Position numbers and translations under genes: made by a program | Source: Martinezella dioscoreae | GTDB lineage: Bacteria; Pseudomonadota; Alphaproteobacteria; Rhizobiales; Rhizobiaceae | DNA: 64,000 nt | NCBI RefSeq assembly: GCF_009176305.1 | Contig: NZ_BLAJ01000002.1 | Span: forward strand, 868,001-932,000 | Direction of reading: 5' to 3' | The notes under the pieces: generated by a model | What the model was told of the DNA's origin: nothing | Databases searched by the model: none | The model's input: only the letters and a program-made list of their open reading frames with translations | Part shown: positions 47,264 to 55,249 of the stretch, piece after piece | How positions within the stretch are numbered: position 1 is the first letter of the stretch | How the letters are laid out: each line of letters starts with the position of its first letter

Positions 47264-48175
47264 TTATCGGCGTTTCAGCCAGCTTTTCGAAACGCGGCAG
47301 GCCATCGTGTAGGCAGGGTCGAAGACATTGCCGACATCATAGCGCACGACCTGACCGAGCAGGTGGCTGGCTGCGGTCTTGTCGAGACCGTAATCGGAGC
47401 CGAGCCAGCGCAGCATCTCGCTGGTGGCATGCTGCAGGGCTTGATCGAGCGGCCGGGCATTGCCGATGGTGAAAATATCCTCCGCCGTCTCGCCGCGCGG
47501 CCAGATGATCGTCTTTTTCTTTTCGACGCTGAGGCGCACCGTCACCTCGAAAGTGGTCTCGATCCCAGTGCCGACGATCTCGCCGTCTCCTTGCACTGCA
47601 TGGCAATCGCCCAGGAAAAAGAGAGCGCCAGGCGCAGAGACCGGAAACCAGATGGTCGTGCCAGGCCCCAGCAGGCGATAATCCATGTTGCCGCCGAATT
47701 CGCCGCTGGTGGCGGTCGATATGGCCTGACCGAGAGACGGCGCAACTCCGAAGCAGCCGATCATCGGAGCCAGCGGCAGGGTAAGGGTTTCGAGACCCGT
47801 CACCGGTTCGGCCAATCGCGCCGTGAGATTCTGGCGGTCGATCTGCCAGATAACCCTCTCGCGTGCCGGTAGTGCCCGGACATCCTGCGGATCGACGACG
47901 TTGGCGGCGACCACGCTGCCGGTGAAACCCGTATCGCGCGTCGGCACCATTGCGACGATCTCAACCTTGAGAGAATCTTCCGGCTCAGCACCCTCGACGA
48001 AGATCGGCCCGTTCATCGGATTGGGGCCGGATATCTGGCGGACATCATGCTTGTCGTAGCCGGCGGCATCGAGCGTTTCGGTAACAACCGTATCGCCATC
48101 GGCAACATGCAAGGCCGGAGGCAGCGAGCCGATGACATTGTGATAATGGGTAGGAGCGAAACGGTGTATTGCCAT
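47264..48175 (-). CDS. Acetamidase/formamidase family protein
   Basis: A 303-residue protein of the FmdA_AmdA family, which hydrolyses short amides to ammonia and the acid. Family features include PNPMNGPIFVEGAEPEDSLK near residue 55, MIGCFGVAPSLGQAISTATS, EFGGNMDYRLLGPGTTIWFP and FFLGDCHAVQGDGEIVGTGIE with its conserved Asp, Cys and His. These position a metal-site acid cluster. The length is typical. GAGG lies ten bases before ATG 48175. It may supply nitrogen from formamide or acetamide; exact amide unknown. Confidence 0.88.
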   Translation of the reverse strand: MAIHRFAPTHYHNVIGSLPPALHVADGDTVVTETLDAAGYDKHDVRQISGPNPMNGPIFVEGAEPEDSLKVEIVAMVPTRDTGFTGSVVAANVVDPQDVRALPARERVIWQIDRQNLTARLAEPVTGLETLTLPLAPMIGCFGVAPSLGQAISTATSGEFGGNMDYRLLGPGTTIWFPVSAPGALFFLGDCHAVQGDGEIVGTGIETTFEVTVRLSVEKKKTIIWPRGETAEDIFTIGNARPLDQALQHATSEMLRWLGSDYGLDKTAASHLLGQVVRYDVGNVFDPAYTMACRVSKSWLKRR

Positions 48176-48316
48176 TTTGCTTAAGCCTCACGTGGAATCC
48201 GGTCGCGTCAGCCTATGACGACTCCGAACGTCTGGGAAAGAGCGCAACGACCATATTTACGCATAAAGGCCACTTTGTTTGGTATGCGGTTAAATGCCTG
48301 CCACCGCAGACAGGCC

Positions 48317-49267
48317 TCAAGCAAAATGATCGCGAAATGCCTGCGGCGTCGTGCCGAACTTCCGCATGAAATTGCGTCGCATGGTTTCTTCCGAACTGAA
48401 GCCGCAGCGCATGCGTGCCTGATGCACGCTGAGGCCTTCCTCCAGAAGGCGGCGGGCTGCCTCGATGCGGATTTCCTCCACGGCGCGTGCAGGCGTCCGC
48501 CCGGTCGCCTTCAAATAATGGCGCGAGAAGCTGCGTGCGCTCATATTGGCCTGCTCGGCAAGCGTCGGCAGGGAAAGATCGGCGCGCAGATTGTCCATGA
48601 TCCAGCCATGCAGACGGTCGAAGCGTTCGCCGCCCTCCTGAAGTCTCAGCGCTGCGCTGAACTGCGCCTGGCCGCCGGGACGCTTGAGGAAGACGACGAG
48701 TTCGCGAGCCACGGAAAGCGCCAGCGGGCGGCCGAGATCGGCTTCAACCAAAGCAAGCGAGAGATCGATGCCGGCAGTCACGCCGGCGGAACTCCAGATC
48801 TGCCCGTCCTGAACGAAGATCGGATCGGGCTCAAGCTTCACTTGCGGAAAGCGCTTGGCGAATTCTTCGCAACGATTCCAATGGGTCGCTGCCCGCCGCC
48901 CGTTCAGAAGACCGGCTTCCGCAAGCAGAAAGGCGCCGCTGCAGACCGAGGCTATCCGTCGGGCATTCGCAGCTCGCCGGCGCACCCATTCGATCAGGTC
49001 GAGGTTCTCGCAGGCTTTATTGACGCCCCAGCCGCCGGCAATGATCAAGGTGTCGAGCGGTGTATCGATATTGCCGAGTGGGGCGGTCATGAGCACGAGA
49101 CCCGAGCTCGTTTGCGTCTGCGGGTCTTCCGCGACCACGATGGCCTCGTATGCTTTCGGCAGATCGAGCTCATGCGCCGCCTCGTTGGCGCTGGTGAAAA
49201 CCTGCAGCGGACCGGTAATGTCGAGCAGCTGGGCATTGTCGAACGCAAGAATTTCGATGCGGCGCAT
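48317..49267 (-). CDS. GlxA-type AraC-family regulator (DJ-1/PfpI domain plus AraC HTH)
   Basis: A 316-residue regulator. The N-terminal DJ-1/PfpI-like domain runs from IEILAFDNAQLLDITGPLQV to about residue 190, with ASVCSGAFLLAEAGLLNGR placed at the nucleophile elbow, where a cysteine (VCSG) is retained. The C-terminal AraC HTH (about 215-312) contains LSLPTLAEQANMSARSFSRHY and RCGFSSEETMRRNFMRKFG. The start MRRIEILAF at 49267 fits the family; upstream open codons extend over the divergent gene. No strong binding site is seen. It is divergent from a single-domain DJ-1 protein, its probable target. Confidence 0.88.
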   Translation of the reverse strand: MRRIEILAFDNAQLLDITGPLQVFTSANEAAHELDLPKAYEAIVVAEDPQTQTSSGLVLMTAPLGNIDTPLDTLIIAGGWGVNKACENLDLIEWVRRRAANARRIASVCSGAFLLAEAGLLNGRRAATHWNRCEEFAKRFPQVKLEPDPIFVQDGQIWSSAGVTAGIDLSLALVEADLGRPLALSVARELVVFLKRPGGQAQFSAALRLQEGGERFDRLHGWIMDNLRADLSLPTLAEQANMSARSFSRHYLKATGRTPARAVEEIRIEAARRLLEEGLSVHQARMRCGFSSEETMRRNFMRKFGTTPQAFRDHFA

Positions 49268-49351
49268 GATGGCAAGAAATGACGGTGATTTGGCAAATAT
49301 GCCAGATCGTTGTCGCATAGGTTTGGAAAAGTCAATCCTCGGAGACATGTC
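49268..49351. promoter_or_regulatory. Divergent control region between AraC-type regulator and DJ-1 gene
   Basis: An 84-base gap between start codons, short enough for one regulator-binding region to serve both genes. I see no clear palindrome. Confidence 0.4.
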
Positions 49352-50041
49352 ATGACCATTCGCTTCGGCCTGCTTGCCTTTCCCGGCGTCCAGCAACTCG
49401 ATCTGACCGCACCTTATGAGGTATTCGCCTCGATGGATGATGCGGAGGTGCATCTGGTGTGGAAGGACACGTCACCGATCGTGTCGGCAACGAAGCTGGT
49501 GCTGCAGCCGACGACGACGTTTGCCGACTGCCCGCCGCTCGATGTGATCTGCGTGCCCGGCGGTGCCGGCGTCAATGCATTGCTCGAGGATACGGCCGTC
49601 CTCAGCTTCGTCCGGGAACAGGCGAGCCGAGCGCGCTTCGTAACATCGGTGTGCACCGGTTCTCTCGTGCTTGGGGCGGCCGGCCTGCTCAAGGGCAAGA
49701 AGGCCACGACCCATTGGAATGCGCTTGATTTCCTCGAGAGTTTCGGAGCCGTTGTCACGCCGGGGCGCGTGGTGCGGGATGGCAATCTCTTCACCGCGGG
49801 CGGCGTGACTGCCGGCATCGATTTCGGATTGACGATTGCTGCCGCCTTGCGCGGTCGAGAGGAAGCCGAAGCGATCCAACTGTCACTGGAATACGCGCCA
49901 GAGCCGCCATTTCATTCCGGATTGCCCGAGAAGGCCAGCGCTGAGGTGTTGGCCAGAACCAGGCAACGCCTTGCCGGCTCGAGAATGGCGCGGCAGGCGA
50001 TCATCGCTCGCCTTACAGCGGCCAGACATGAGCCTGAATGA
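49352..50041 (+). CDS. DJ-1/PfpI family protein (isonitrile hydratase-like)
   Basis: A 229-residue single-domain DJ-1 protein. The fold begins RFGLLAFPGVQQLDLTAPYE, with DVICVPGGAGVNALLED and the elbow SVCTGSLVLGAAGLLKGKKA, where the Cys is the presumed nucleophile, then TTHWNALDFL. This matches the InhA isonitrile hydratase group, which converts isonitriles to N-substituted formamides, but many members have no proved activity. ATG at 49352 has GGAGACATGTC upstream. Its divergent partner encodes the same domain fused to an AraC helix-turn-helix. Confidence 0.82.
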   Translation: MTIRFGLLAFPGVQQLDLTAPYEVFASMDDAEVHLVWKDTSPIVSATKLVLQPTTTFADCPPLDVICVPGGAGVNALLEDTAVLSFVREQASRARFVTSVCTGSLVLGAAGLLKGKKATTHWNALDFLESFGAVVTPGRVVRDGNLFTAGGVTAGIDFGLTIAAALRGREEAEAIQLSLEYAPEPPFHSGLPEKASAEVLARTRQRLAGSRMARQAIIARLTAARHEPE

Positions 50042-50250
50042 ACATCGACTTGTCCACCGGCGCTGTCACCTCAATGAAACGGAGCACCAATAGGGAAGCG
50101 ATCATCGGTTGATCGTGTCGAGGCAATGATGGGCAGCGGATGAATGGAAATTCCAGTCTCACGTCGCCTATCATACTTGACACAAATAGCTTTTCTGCGA
50201 CCGTGGCATCACAATAGCGTCCACGGCCTTACGGGGAAAAGGCTTATTTG

Positions 50251-51297
50251 ATGAACGAGTTCCGATCGTTGCGCCGCATGTTCCGTTTCGTCATGGCAGT
50301 GACCGTTCTGATATGTGCAGGCCTGGGGTCGATATCGCAAGCTGCAGCCGCCGAGACACCCGAGATCGCTCCGCAGACAAAGGCTTCGAGCGAGCAGATC
50401 GAGAAGCTGATCGGCACTTTGCGTGACAGCGGCGCGGTGTCCGGAGCCGACCTGTTGCAACGCCGCTCCGGTTTCGAAAAGCTCATGGCATCGACGCCAG
50501 GCCCGGCGCGTGTCCAGATACGGCGTGTCGACGCCAACGGTGTGGATGGCGATCTGATCTGGCCGGCACGGTTGCATCATCCGATCGGGCGGCGTGCCAT
50601 CCTTTATCTGCATGGCGGCGGCTTTTATAGCGGCTCGCTTCGCACGCACGCCAACATAGCCGGTTCGCTCGCCAAGGCGGCCTCGGCCGACGTGCTGTTG
50701 ATCGACTATCGCCTCGCGCCCGAAAATCGCTTTCCCGCGCAAAGAGACGATGCCATTGCGGCCTATCGCTGGCTTCTGACATCAGGATACAAGGCCGGCA
50801 ACATCGTTATCGTCGGCGAGTCGGTTGGCGCAACTCTGGCCATCGAGGTCGTTTTGAACCAGCTTAGGCTGAGTGGTCCGCTTCCCGCTGCCGTGGTCGC
50901 GATGAGCCCGATTACCGATTTCGCCGCAACGGGCGCTTCCCTGGCCGCCAACGCCGCCAGCGATCCTTTCATGAACAAGGCCGAGCTGACCCTCATCCAC
51001 GATGCGTTCGCGCGTGATCGTCCTCTCGCCGATCCCGACATATCGCCGCTCTATGGCAATGTCTCGGGGTTTCCCCCGCTGTTGATCCAGGTCGGCGCTC
51101 GCGAGGTGCTACTTGATGACGCCTCGCGGTTCGCAGACAAAGTACGCCAGGCGGGCGGTAATGTGAGCCTGGAAGTCTGGCCGGGGATGATCCATCAATG
51201 GCAGATTTTCCCGTTCTGGCTCGACGATGCGAGGAAATCGAACGAACGCGTTGCGCAATTCGCGATTGCGCATTTTGTCGATAAGCCGATGCAATAG
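50251..51297 (+). CDS. Alpha/beta hydrolase, hormone-sensitive lipase type (family IV esterase), exported
   Basis: A 348-residue esterase. An N-terminal signal is likely (basic start, then FVMAVTVLICAGLGSIS and AAAAE). The oxyanion motif is in AILYLHGGGFYSG, and the nucleophile elbow is VIVGESVGATLAI. DPDISPLYGNVSGFPPLLIQ and VWPGMIHQWQIFP carry the later acid and His of the triad. Such enzymes hydrolyse short-chain esters; periplasmic location is inferred. A TTG lies one codon before ATG 50251; the AAAAGG site favours the ATG. It is a lone gene. Confidence 0.87.
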   Translation: MNEFRSLRRMFRFVMAVTVLICAGLGSISQAAAAETPEIAPQTKASSEQIEKLIGTLRDSGAVSGADLLQRRSGFEKLMASTPGPARVQIRRVDANGVDGDLIWPARLHHPIGRRAILYLHGGGFYSGSLRTHANIAGSLAKAASADVLLIDYRLAPENRFPAQRDDAIAAYRWLLTSGYKAGNIVIVGESVGATLAIEVVLNQLRLSGPLPAAVVAMSPITDFAATGASLAANAASDPFMNKAELTLIHDAFARDRPLADPDISPLYGNVSGFPPLLIQVGAREVLLDDASRFADKVRQAGGNVSLEVWPGMIHQWQIFPFWLDDARKSNERVAQFAIAHFVDKPMQ

Positions 51298-51513
51298 CTC
51301 GCACACCTGGTCGAGCTCAATCTGATTGCGAAAATGTCTGCTCTTCTGCGGGGCCTCATCAAGAGCGCTCGGCCGATTGGCTTATGGTGCCTAATTATTT
51401 ATTGCAATAAATAATCGTGGATCAAATTTTTATATGGACAGGCTAAGCGAAAGCCATTATGCATATCCATGTCGCGATAATAAATCGCACGATAAATTTA
51501 AGTGGAGATTGAA

Positions 51514-52488
51514 ATGAGCCAGTCGATCCCTCAAGCTACTCGTCGGGGCGTTATGACAGCCGGGCTTGGCCTTGCGGCCGCTGCAGCTGTCAGCCCCTTC
51601 GCTCAACCTGCACAAGCCTCTACAAAGCAATCAACTTCAAAAGGTAAGGACACCATGAGCAGCAGCACGATCACCACCAAGGACGGAACGCAGATCTTCT
51701 ACAAGGACTGGGGGACGGGCCAGCCGATCGTCTTCCATCACGGATGGCCCTTGAGCTCCGACGATTGGGACGCCCAGATGCTATTCTTCCTTCACCAGGG
51801 CTACCGCGTCATCGCCCACGACCGCCGCGGCCATGGCCGCTCCAGCCAGACGGCGACCGGAAATGAAATGGATACCTACGCTGCCGATGTGGCGGCTCTT
51901 GCCGAGCATCTCGATCTCAAGGGCGCCATCCATGTCGGCCATTCGACAGGCGGCGGCGAAGTTGCGCGCTATGTCGCCCAGTATGGCGGCCATGGCCGCG
52001 TCTCGAAGGCCGTGCTGATCGGCGCCGTACCGCCGATCATGGTCAAGTCCGACAAGAACCCCGGCGGCCTGCCGCTGGAAGTTTTTGATGGCTTCCGCAC
52101 CGCACTTGCAGCCAACCGCGCTCAGTTCTTCCGCGATATTCCGGCAGGGCCGTTCTACGGTTTCAATCGTCCGGGCGCAGCTGTTTCGCAGGGCGTTATC
52201 GATAATTGGTGGCGCCAGGGCATGATGGGCGGCACCAAGGCCCATTACGATTGCATCAAGGCCTTTTCGGAAACAGACTTCACCGAAGACTTGAAGAAGA
52301 TCGAAGTCCCGACCCTCGTCATGCATGGCGACGACGACCAGATTGTGCCGATCGCGGATTCGGCGCTTCTTTCCTCGAAGCTGCTAAAGAATGGCACGCT
52401 CAAGGTCTATAAGGGCTTCCCGCACGGCATGGCCACCACGCATGCGGACGTGATCAATGCTGATCTGCTCGCCTTCTTCAAGGCCTAA
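51514..52488 (+). CDS. Alpha/beta hydrolase of the non-haem chloroperoxidase type with Tat-like signal
   Basis: A 324-residue protein. Residues 1-40 read as a twin-arginine signal ([18 protein letters not shown], ending near QPAQA). The hydrolase part has [31 protein letters not shown], the nucleophile elbow [15 protein letters not shown], an acid in [10 protein letters not shown] and the His in [11 protein letters not shown]. This matches bacterial cofactor-free haloperoxidase/esterase enzymes, which form peracids from short carboxylic acids. ATG at 51514 has GGAG seven bases upstream. A further ATG at 51655 marks where a leaderless homologue would begin. A strong terminator follows. Confidence 0.88.
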   Translation: MSQSIPQATRRGVMTAGLGLAAAAAVSPFAQPAQASTKQSTSKGKDTMSSSTITTKDGTQIFYKDWGTGQPIVFHHGWPLSSDDWDAQMLFFLHQGYRVIAHDRRGHGRSSQTATGNEMDTYAADVAALAEHLDLKGAIHVGHSTGGGEVARYVAQYGGHGRVSKAVLIGAVPPIMVKSDKNPGGLPLEVFDGFRTALAANRAQFFRDIPAGPFYGFNRPGAAVSQGVIDNWWRQGMMGGTKAHYDCIKAFSETDFTEDLKKIEVPTLVMHGDDDQIVPIADSALLSSKLLKNGTLKVYKGFPHGMATTHADVINADLLAFFKA

Positions 52489-52504
52489 GCAATAAAGAGG
52501 TCAT

Positions 52505-52529
52505 GCGCCCGCCAAAAAGGCGGGCGCTT
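52505..52529 (+). terminator. Intrinsic terminator-like hairpin
   Basis: GCGCCCGCC, five A, GGCGGGCGC, then TT: a perfect nine-pair GC stem directly after the hydrolase stop codon. The T tract is short. Confidence 0.7.
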
Positions 52530-52566
52530 CACAGCCTGCCGGGTGCTGGTTACAGCCCTTGCCTCT

Positions 52567-52740
52567 TCAGCTGTCGAGCTTCAACGAGAGCTGAACGGCG
52601 CGCGGCAAAGGCGGTAGCGGCCGGCTGATTTCAACGCGGCGCGTCCATGTGGCGCGCCGTTCCTGTTCGCGCTCCCGAAGGGCCTTCGAGACAGCGACAA
52701 AGGTCATTGCACGTTCGATGACTTGTTCTGCCTTGGTCAT
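52567..52740 (-). CDS. Small charged protein, 57 residues, unknown function
   Basis: The product starts MTKAEQVIERAMTFVAVSKA and continues with LREREQERRATWTRRVEISRP, a helix rich in Arg and Glu that would be amphipathic or coiled. ATG at 52740 has GGAG six bases upstream; the open frame starts four codons earlier. It is in the small-protein island around cspA but on the opposite strand. I do not recognise a family. Confidence in coding comes from the binding site and the charged, stop-free frame. Confidence 0.55.
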   Translation of the reverse strand: MTKAEQVIERAMTFVAVSKALREREQERRATWTRRVEISRPLPPLPRAVQLSLKLDS

Positions 52741-53091
52741 GGAAAACTCCATTTGTTCACTTTATGTTCTCATATGGAGTTCGAAAAGTCAAGCAAGACC
52801 GCGTTCGCGGCCCGAGCCGCCGACAGGCATGGCGGTTTTCCAATGAAAACGCCAACCGGCGAGCCTAACTCCCTTGTAATTTAAGGGTGATTTTCGGCCG
52901 AATTCATCAATCAGAAAATGTAGCCTTGCCTTTGCCCTATTTCATACCTATGTTCTTATGGTCGATCTTGCTTGATGATCTTTGTTTGCCCGGAAGCGTG
53001 GCGCGAATTTTCTTTCAATTTCGGTTTGTAATACTGCCGAAAACGGTTTTCGGCGGAACGAAATCCTATGTCTAATTGAAAGGAATCCGCT
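52741..53091 (+). promoter_or_regulatory. Long upstream region of cspA with 5'-leader hairpins
   Basis: About 350 bases with no gene. It contains the hairpin CCCTT/AAGGG (52870-52886) and GCCGAAAAC-G-GTTTTCGGC (53036-53054), the latter a perfect inverted repeat just before the cspA binding site. Cold-shock genes usually have long structured leaders that control translation with temperature; this fits, but the transcription start cannot be placed. Confidence 0.5.
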
Positions 53092-53301
53092 ATGAGTTCA
53101 GGAACCGTAAAGTGGTTCAATAGCGCCAAGGGCTTCGGCTTCATTCAGCCTGAAGATGGCGCAACCGATGTGTTCGTTCACATTTCCGCCGTTGAGCGCG
53201 CGGGTATGAATGCTCTCGCAGAGGGTCAGAAGGTCAGCTACGAACTGGTGCGCGATCGCAAGACCGGCAAGAGCTCCGCTGATAATCTGAGAGCAATCTA
53301 A
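53092..53301 (+). CDS. Cold-shock protein, CspA family
   Basis: A 69-residue single cold-shock domain, an RNA chaperone that melts structure in mRNAs. RNP1 is [11 protein letters not shown]2 is DVFVHIS, and the opening [15 protein letters not shown] is diagnostic. The length is standard. AAAGGA precedes the ATG and a leader with two hairpins lies upstream. It is the first of the plus-strand small genes here; an element with a terminator hairpin begins 15 bases after its stop. Several cspA paralogues are common in rhizobia, so no number is given. Confidence 0.95.
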   Translation: MSSGTVKWFNSAKGFGFIQPEDGATDVFVHISAVERAGMNALAEGQKVSYELVRDRKTGKSSADNLRAI

Positions 53302-53316
53302 TTGTCACTCATCTTG

Positions 53317-53390
53317 CTGACCACGGATGTACTGGCAGTAATGATTTGATTGACGGAGAAGGTCGGGTTTATGGCCCGGCCTTTTATATT
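53317..53390 (+). ncRNA. Repeated element copy A: conserved block plus intrinsic terminator
   Basis: A 21-base block (CTGACCACGG...ACTGGCA, 53317-53337) is followed by the hairpin AAGGTCGGG/CCCGGCCTT (53359-53383) and TTTTATATTT. The same block and a similar hairpin recur at 54813, with almost equal spacing (42 and 43 bases between starts). It lies between cspA and a small gene, so it may be a 3'-end-derived small RNA, the cspA terminator, or an attenuator for the next gene. No known RNA family is claimed. Confidence 0.55.
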
Positions 53391-53417
53391 TCTGCGACCC
53401 ATCTGCAAGGGGATGCG

Positions 53418-53717
53418 ATGAGCAGAATGAAATATTCAGTTGGAGACATTGTGGCCCTGAAGGCCGATCTCAACCGGCTGAAAGCGGCTCCGAGACTATG
53501 TCGGATCATAAGCACACTGCCCTCCGACTCCGACGAGATCCATTATCAGGTGCGCTTTTTGGACGAGAGTTTCGAGCGACGTATCTCGTCGACCGAAATC
53601 GAGAAGTTGAGCACGGATCCAACTGCCGATGATCAAGGATCAACTCCTCGCAAACAGGAGCCATGGCTCAAACCTCTCGCGATAGGTGGAAAAGGCAAGC
53701 ATTCCGTTAAGACATAA
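53418..53717 (+). CDS. Small protein of unknown function, 99 residues
   Basis: The product begins [20 protein letters not shown], continues [20 protein letters not shown] and [20 protein letters not shown], and ends in a Gly/Lys tail. The VGDIV...YQVRF pattern suggests a small beta-barrel such as an SH3-like fold, but I can name no family. ATG at 53418 follows AAGGGGATGCG; the longer open frame starts inside the repeated element and is rejected. It lies 35 bases after the terminator hairpin of copy A and is followed by the S21 gene 34 bases on. Confidence 0.7.
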   Translation: MSRMKYSVGDIVALKADLNRLKAAPRLCRIISTLPSDSDEIHYQVRFLDESFERRISSTEIEKLSTDPTADDQGSTPRKQEPWLKPLAIGGKGKHSVKT

Positions 53718-53751
53718 GGCGTCACAGAGCACACTATGGAAAGGGTATGTT

Positions 53752-53991
53752 TTGCAGGTTTTTGTAAGAGATAACGATATTGATCAAGCCTTGCGCGTAC
53801 TCAAGAAGAAGATGATCCGAGATGGTGTATTCCGCGAGATAAAGATGCGCTCGGCCTACTTAAAGCCATCCGAGCGTCGCGCTTTAGAAAAGGCGCAAGC
53901 CATTCGGCGGCAGCGCAAGTTGCTGCGAAAAAAGCTGCAAAGAGATGGCTTGCTGCCCAAAAGTAATCGCAGCAGGGGCGCAAGTCGTTAA
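53752..53991 (+). CDS. rpsU: 30S ribosomal protein S21
   Basis: A 79-residue S21 protein: the start is L(M)[19 protein letters not shown], then [20 protein letters not shown] and the basic [16 protein letters not shown] tail. S21 binds near the anti-Shine-Dalgarno end of 16S rRNA and affects initiation. The start is TTG at 53752, with GGAAAGGG just upstream; no ATG in frame gives the family's length. The open frame upstream of it, to 53686, lies in the previous gene. Rhizobia often carry several rpsU copies, one beside a cold-shock gene, as here. Confidence 0.9.
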   Translation: MQVFVRDNDIDQALRVLKKKMIRDGVFREIKMRSAYLKPSERRALEKAQAIRRQRKLLRKKLQRDGLLPKSNRSRGASR

Positions 53992-54039
53992 CGTCTGGGC
54001 ATTCAATCCCCATTCGGTATTCTGCAGGAAGGAGCGATC

Positions 54040-54270
54040 ATGTCAGCTACCAAGGAACAGTTCTTTAGGAAGACCGCGTCTCTCGGCAATGATAAAGCCA
54101 CGATTACCGACAATGCGGCAAAAACCATTGTCGCGGCAGAGAATTCCGCACGGGAAAAGAAAACGGAGGCTTTGCGAGCCCTTCGCCTGCAACGAGAAGC
54201 AATGGTGGAACCGAAGGCAGAAAAGTCGGTCAAAGCACGGAAAAAGCCTATACGGCGTGGTAAAGCATAA
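54040..54270 (+). CDS. Small basic protein of unknown function, 76 residues
   Basis: The product starts MSATKEQFFRKTASLGNDKA and continues TITDNAAKTIVAAENSAREK with a Lys/Arg-rich end (VKARKKPIRRGKA). It is probably mostly helical and basic enough to bind nucleic acid. GGAAGGAGCGATC precedes the ATG. It follows rpsU by 48 bases. Its composition and helix-then-basic-tail layout resemble the protein at 54913, though the sequences are not clearly alignable. Confidence 0.65.
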   Translation: MSATKEQFFRKTASLGNDKATITDNAAKTIVAAENSAREKKTEALRALRLQREAMVEPKAEKSVKARKKPIRRGKA

Positions 54271-54341
54271 GCTTGCTGTTATTTATCCGCCGCGATGAAT
54301 AATACGCAGAGAATTCGGCTGCGGAAGCCGATAGTGATGGT

Positions 54342-54536
54342 CTAAAACCCCAATCGCTCTCGTCGCTCGACGTCTTTGACGTTGAGAATGGTGCAATAAG
54401 CTTTCGCCTCTTTCTCAGTCAGAATACTCAAAATCCAATGTGTGGGCTGAGCGGCTCTTCCTGTGAAAATATCGTATACAGTCCAAGTGCGGTCACGCTC
54501 CTGGCGAACCGCATATCTGAGCGTAACCTTCGACAT
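54342..54536 (-). CDS. Small protein of unknown function, 64 residues
   Basis: The product begins MSKVTLRYAVRQERDRTWTV and runs YDIFTGRAAQPTHWILSILT, then EKEAKAYCTILNVKDVERRE. The alternating pattern suggests a small beta-sheet plus helix, such as WTVYDIFTG followed by TEKEAKAYCTILN, reminiscent of small domains that read out stress genes, but no family is assigned. Its binding site is weak (GGATGGCGC). It lies opposite to its neighbours in the island. Confidence 0.55.
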   Translation of the reverse strand: MSKVTLRYAVRQERDRTWTVYDIFTGRAAQPTHWILSILTEKEAKAYCTILNVKDVERRERLGF

Positions 54537-54812
54537 GCGCCATCCGTGAAGGATGGTGGCGGAACGATTTCCGTGTCACATCGATCGGTTTCAATCTATC
54601 AGTTATCCGATGTCCCGAGAAGCTGAATTAAAGGCTGCGCTTCCGTTGCTAGAAAACTCATTTTATCGGTGCAACGGAAATGGCGTTTCTTCGGAAATAA
54701 ATTTTCTAAGTGCTTGAATTTTACGAAATAATGAACTAAATATCCGAAATGGCATTGTTGGTGAGCGCCAGCTAAATTTGGAGGCTCGCAATGTCTTAGT
54801 CGCGTTCCTCTT
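54537..54812. promoter_or_regulatory. AT-rich region before repeated element copy B
   Basis: About 280 bases without a gene. TTGAAT at 54714-54719 and TAAATA at 54737-54742, 17 bases apart, form a possible promoter whose transcript would start near 54750 and run through element copy B into the next gene, giving a 160-base leader. Confidence 0.4.
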
Positions 54813-54887
54813 CTGACCACGGATGTACTGGCATTGGTGCGAAGGCGATGTCGGGAAGGTCGGCGCGATTTCGCTCCGGCCTTTTTT
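54813..54887 (+). ncRNA. Repeated element copy B: conserved block plus intrinsic terminator
   Basis: The 21-base block at 54813-54833 is identical to that of copy A. The hairpin AAGGTCGG/CCGGCCTT (54856-54883), extended inside by GCGA/TCGC, is followed by six T, a strong intrinsic terminator. No protein gene precedes it, so here it cannot be merely a gene terminator. It ends 25 bases before the start codon of a small gene. A small RNA or an attenuated leader are the likely explanations. Confidence 0.6.
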
Positions 54888-54912
54888 GCTGCCGGCTGCT
54901 CAGGGAGGCAAC

Positions 54913-55131
54913 ATGAGTGCATATAGGATCAACCGGCAAAACAAGCCTTTGTCCAAAGCCGAGAAGGCTGCGATTGCTACGAATGAATCTGCGTGGACCA
55001 TCATTCACAACGAAGAAGCCGCGCGTGAAAGCAAGACTGAGCGGCTTCGCAAGGAAAGGCTGGCCAGGGAAGGGTCTGAGCCATTGATTGAGAAGCCCGC
55101 GGGTAAACGGCCTCGCAGAAGCAGAGGCTGA
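54913..55131 (+). CDS. Small basic protein of unknown function, 72 residues
   Basis: The product reads MSAYRINRQNKPLSKAEKAA, then IATNESAWTIIHNEEAARES and a Lys/Arg-rich end (KTERLRKERLA...KRPRRSRG). It is probably helical and basic. ATG at 54913 follows AGGGAGGCAAC. An open frame runs back to 54823 in the repeated element, but in copy A the equivalent ATG is followed by a stop after four codons, so the shorter start is right. It lies directly behind the copy B terminator. Confidence 0.7.
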   Translation: MSAYRINRQNKPLSKAEKAAIATNESAWTIIHNEEAARESKTERLRKERLAREGSEPLIEKPAGKRPRRSRG

Positions 55132-55249
55132 TTGATCGCCGAAATCCAATCCGACACGCGTCTGTCATGCGGACAGATCTGATCTCGACGAATGTCGAGC
55201 CGACGGCCGGTCTTGGTTGACAACGAGCAACGGGCTTTCGTTTTCAGCA

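Noticed and set aside
54003..54233. 76-residue minus-strand frame opposite the small basic protein at 54040
   Set aside because: No ribosome binding site, while the plus-strand frame has GGAAGGAG at proper distance.
54823..54912. In-frame N-terminal extension of the 72-residue protein, beginning inside the repeated element
   Set aside because: In the other copy of the element the same ATG is followed by a stop after four codons, and the extension would encode the terminator hairpin.
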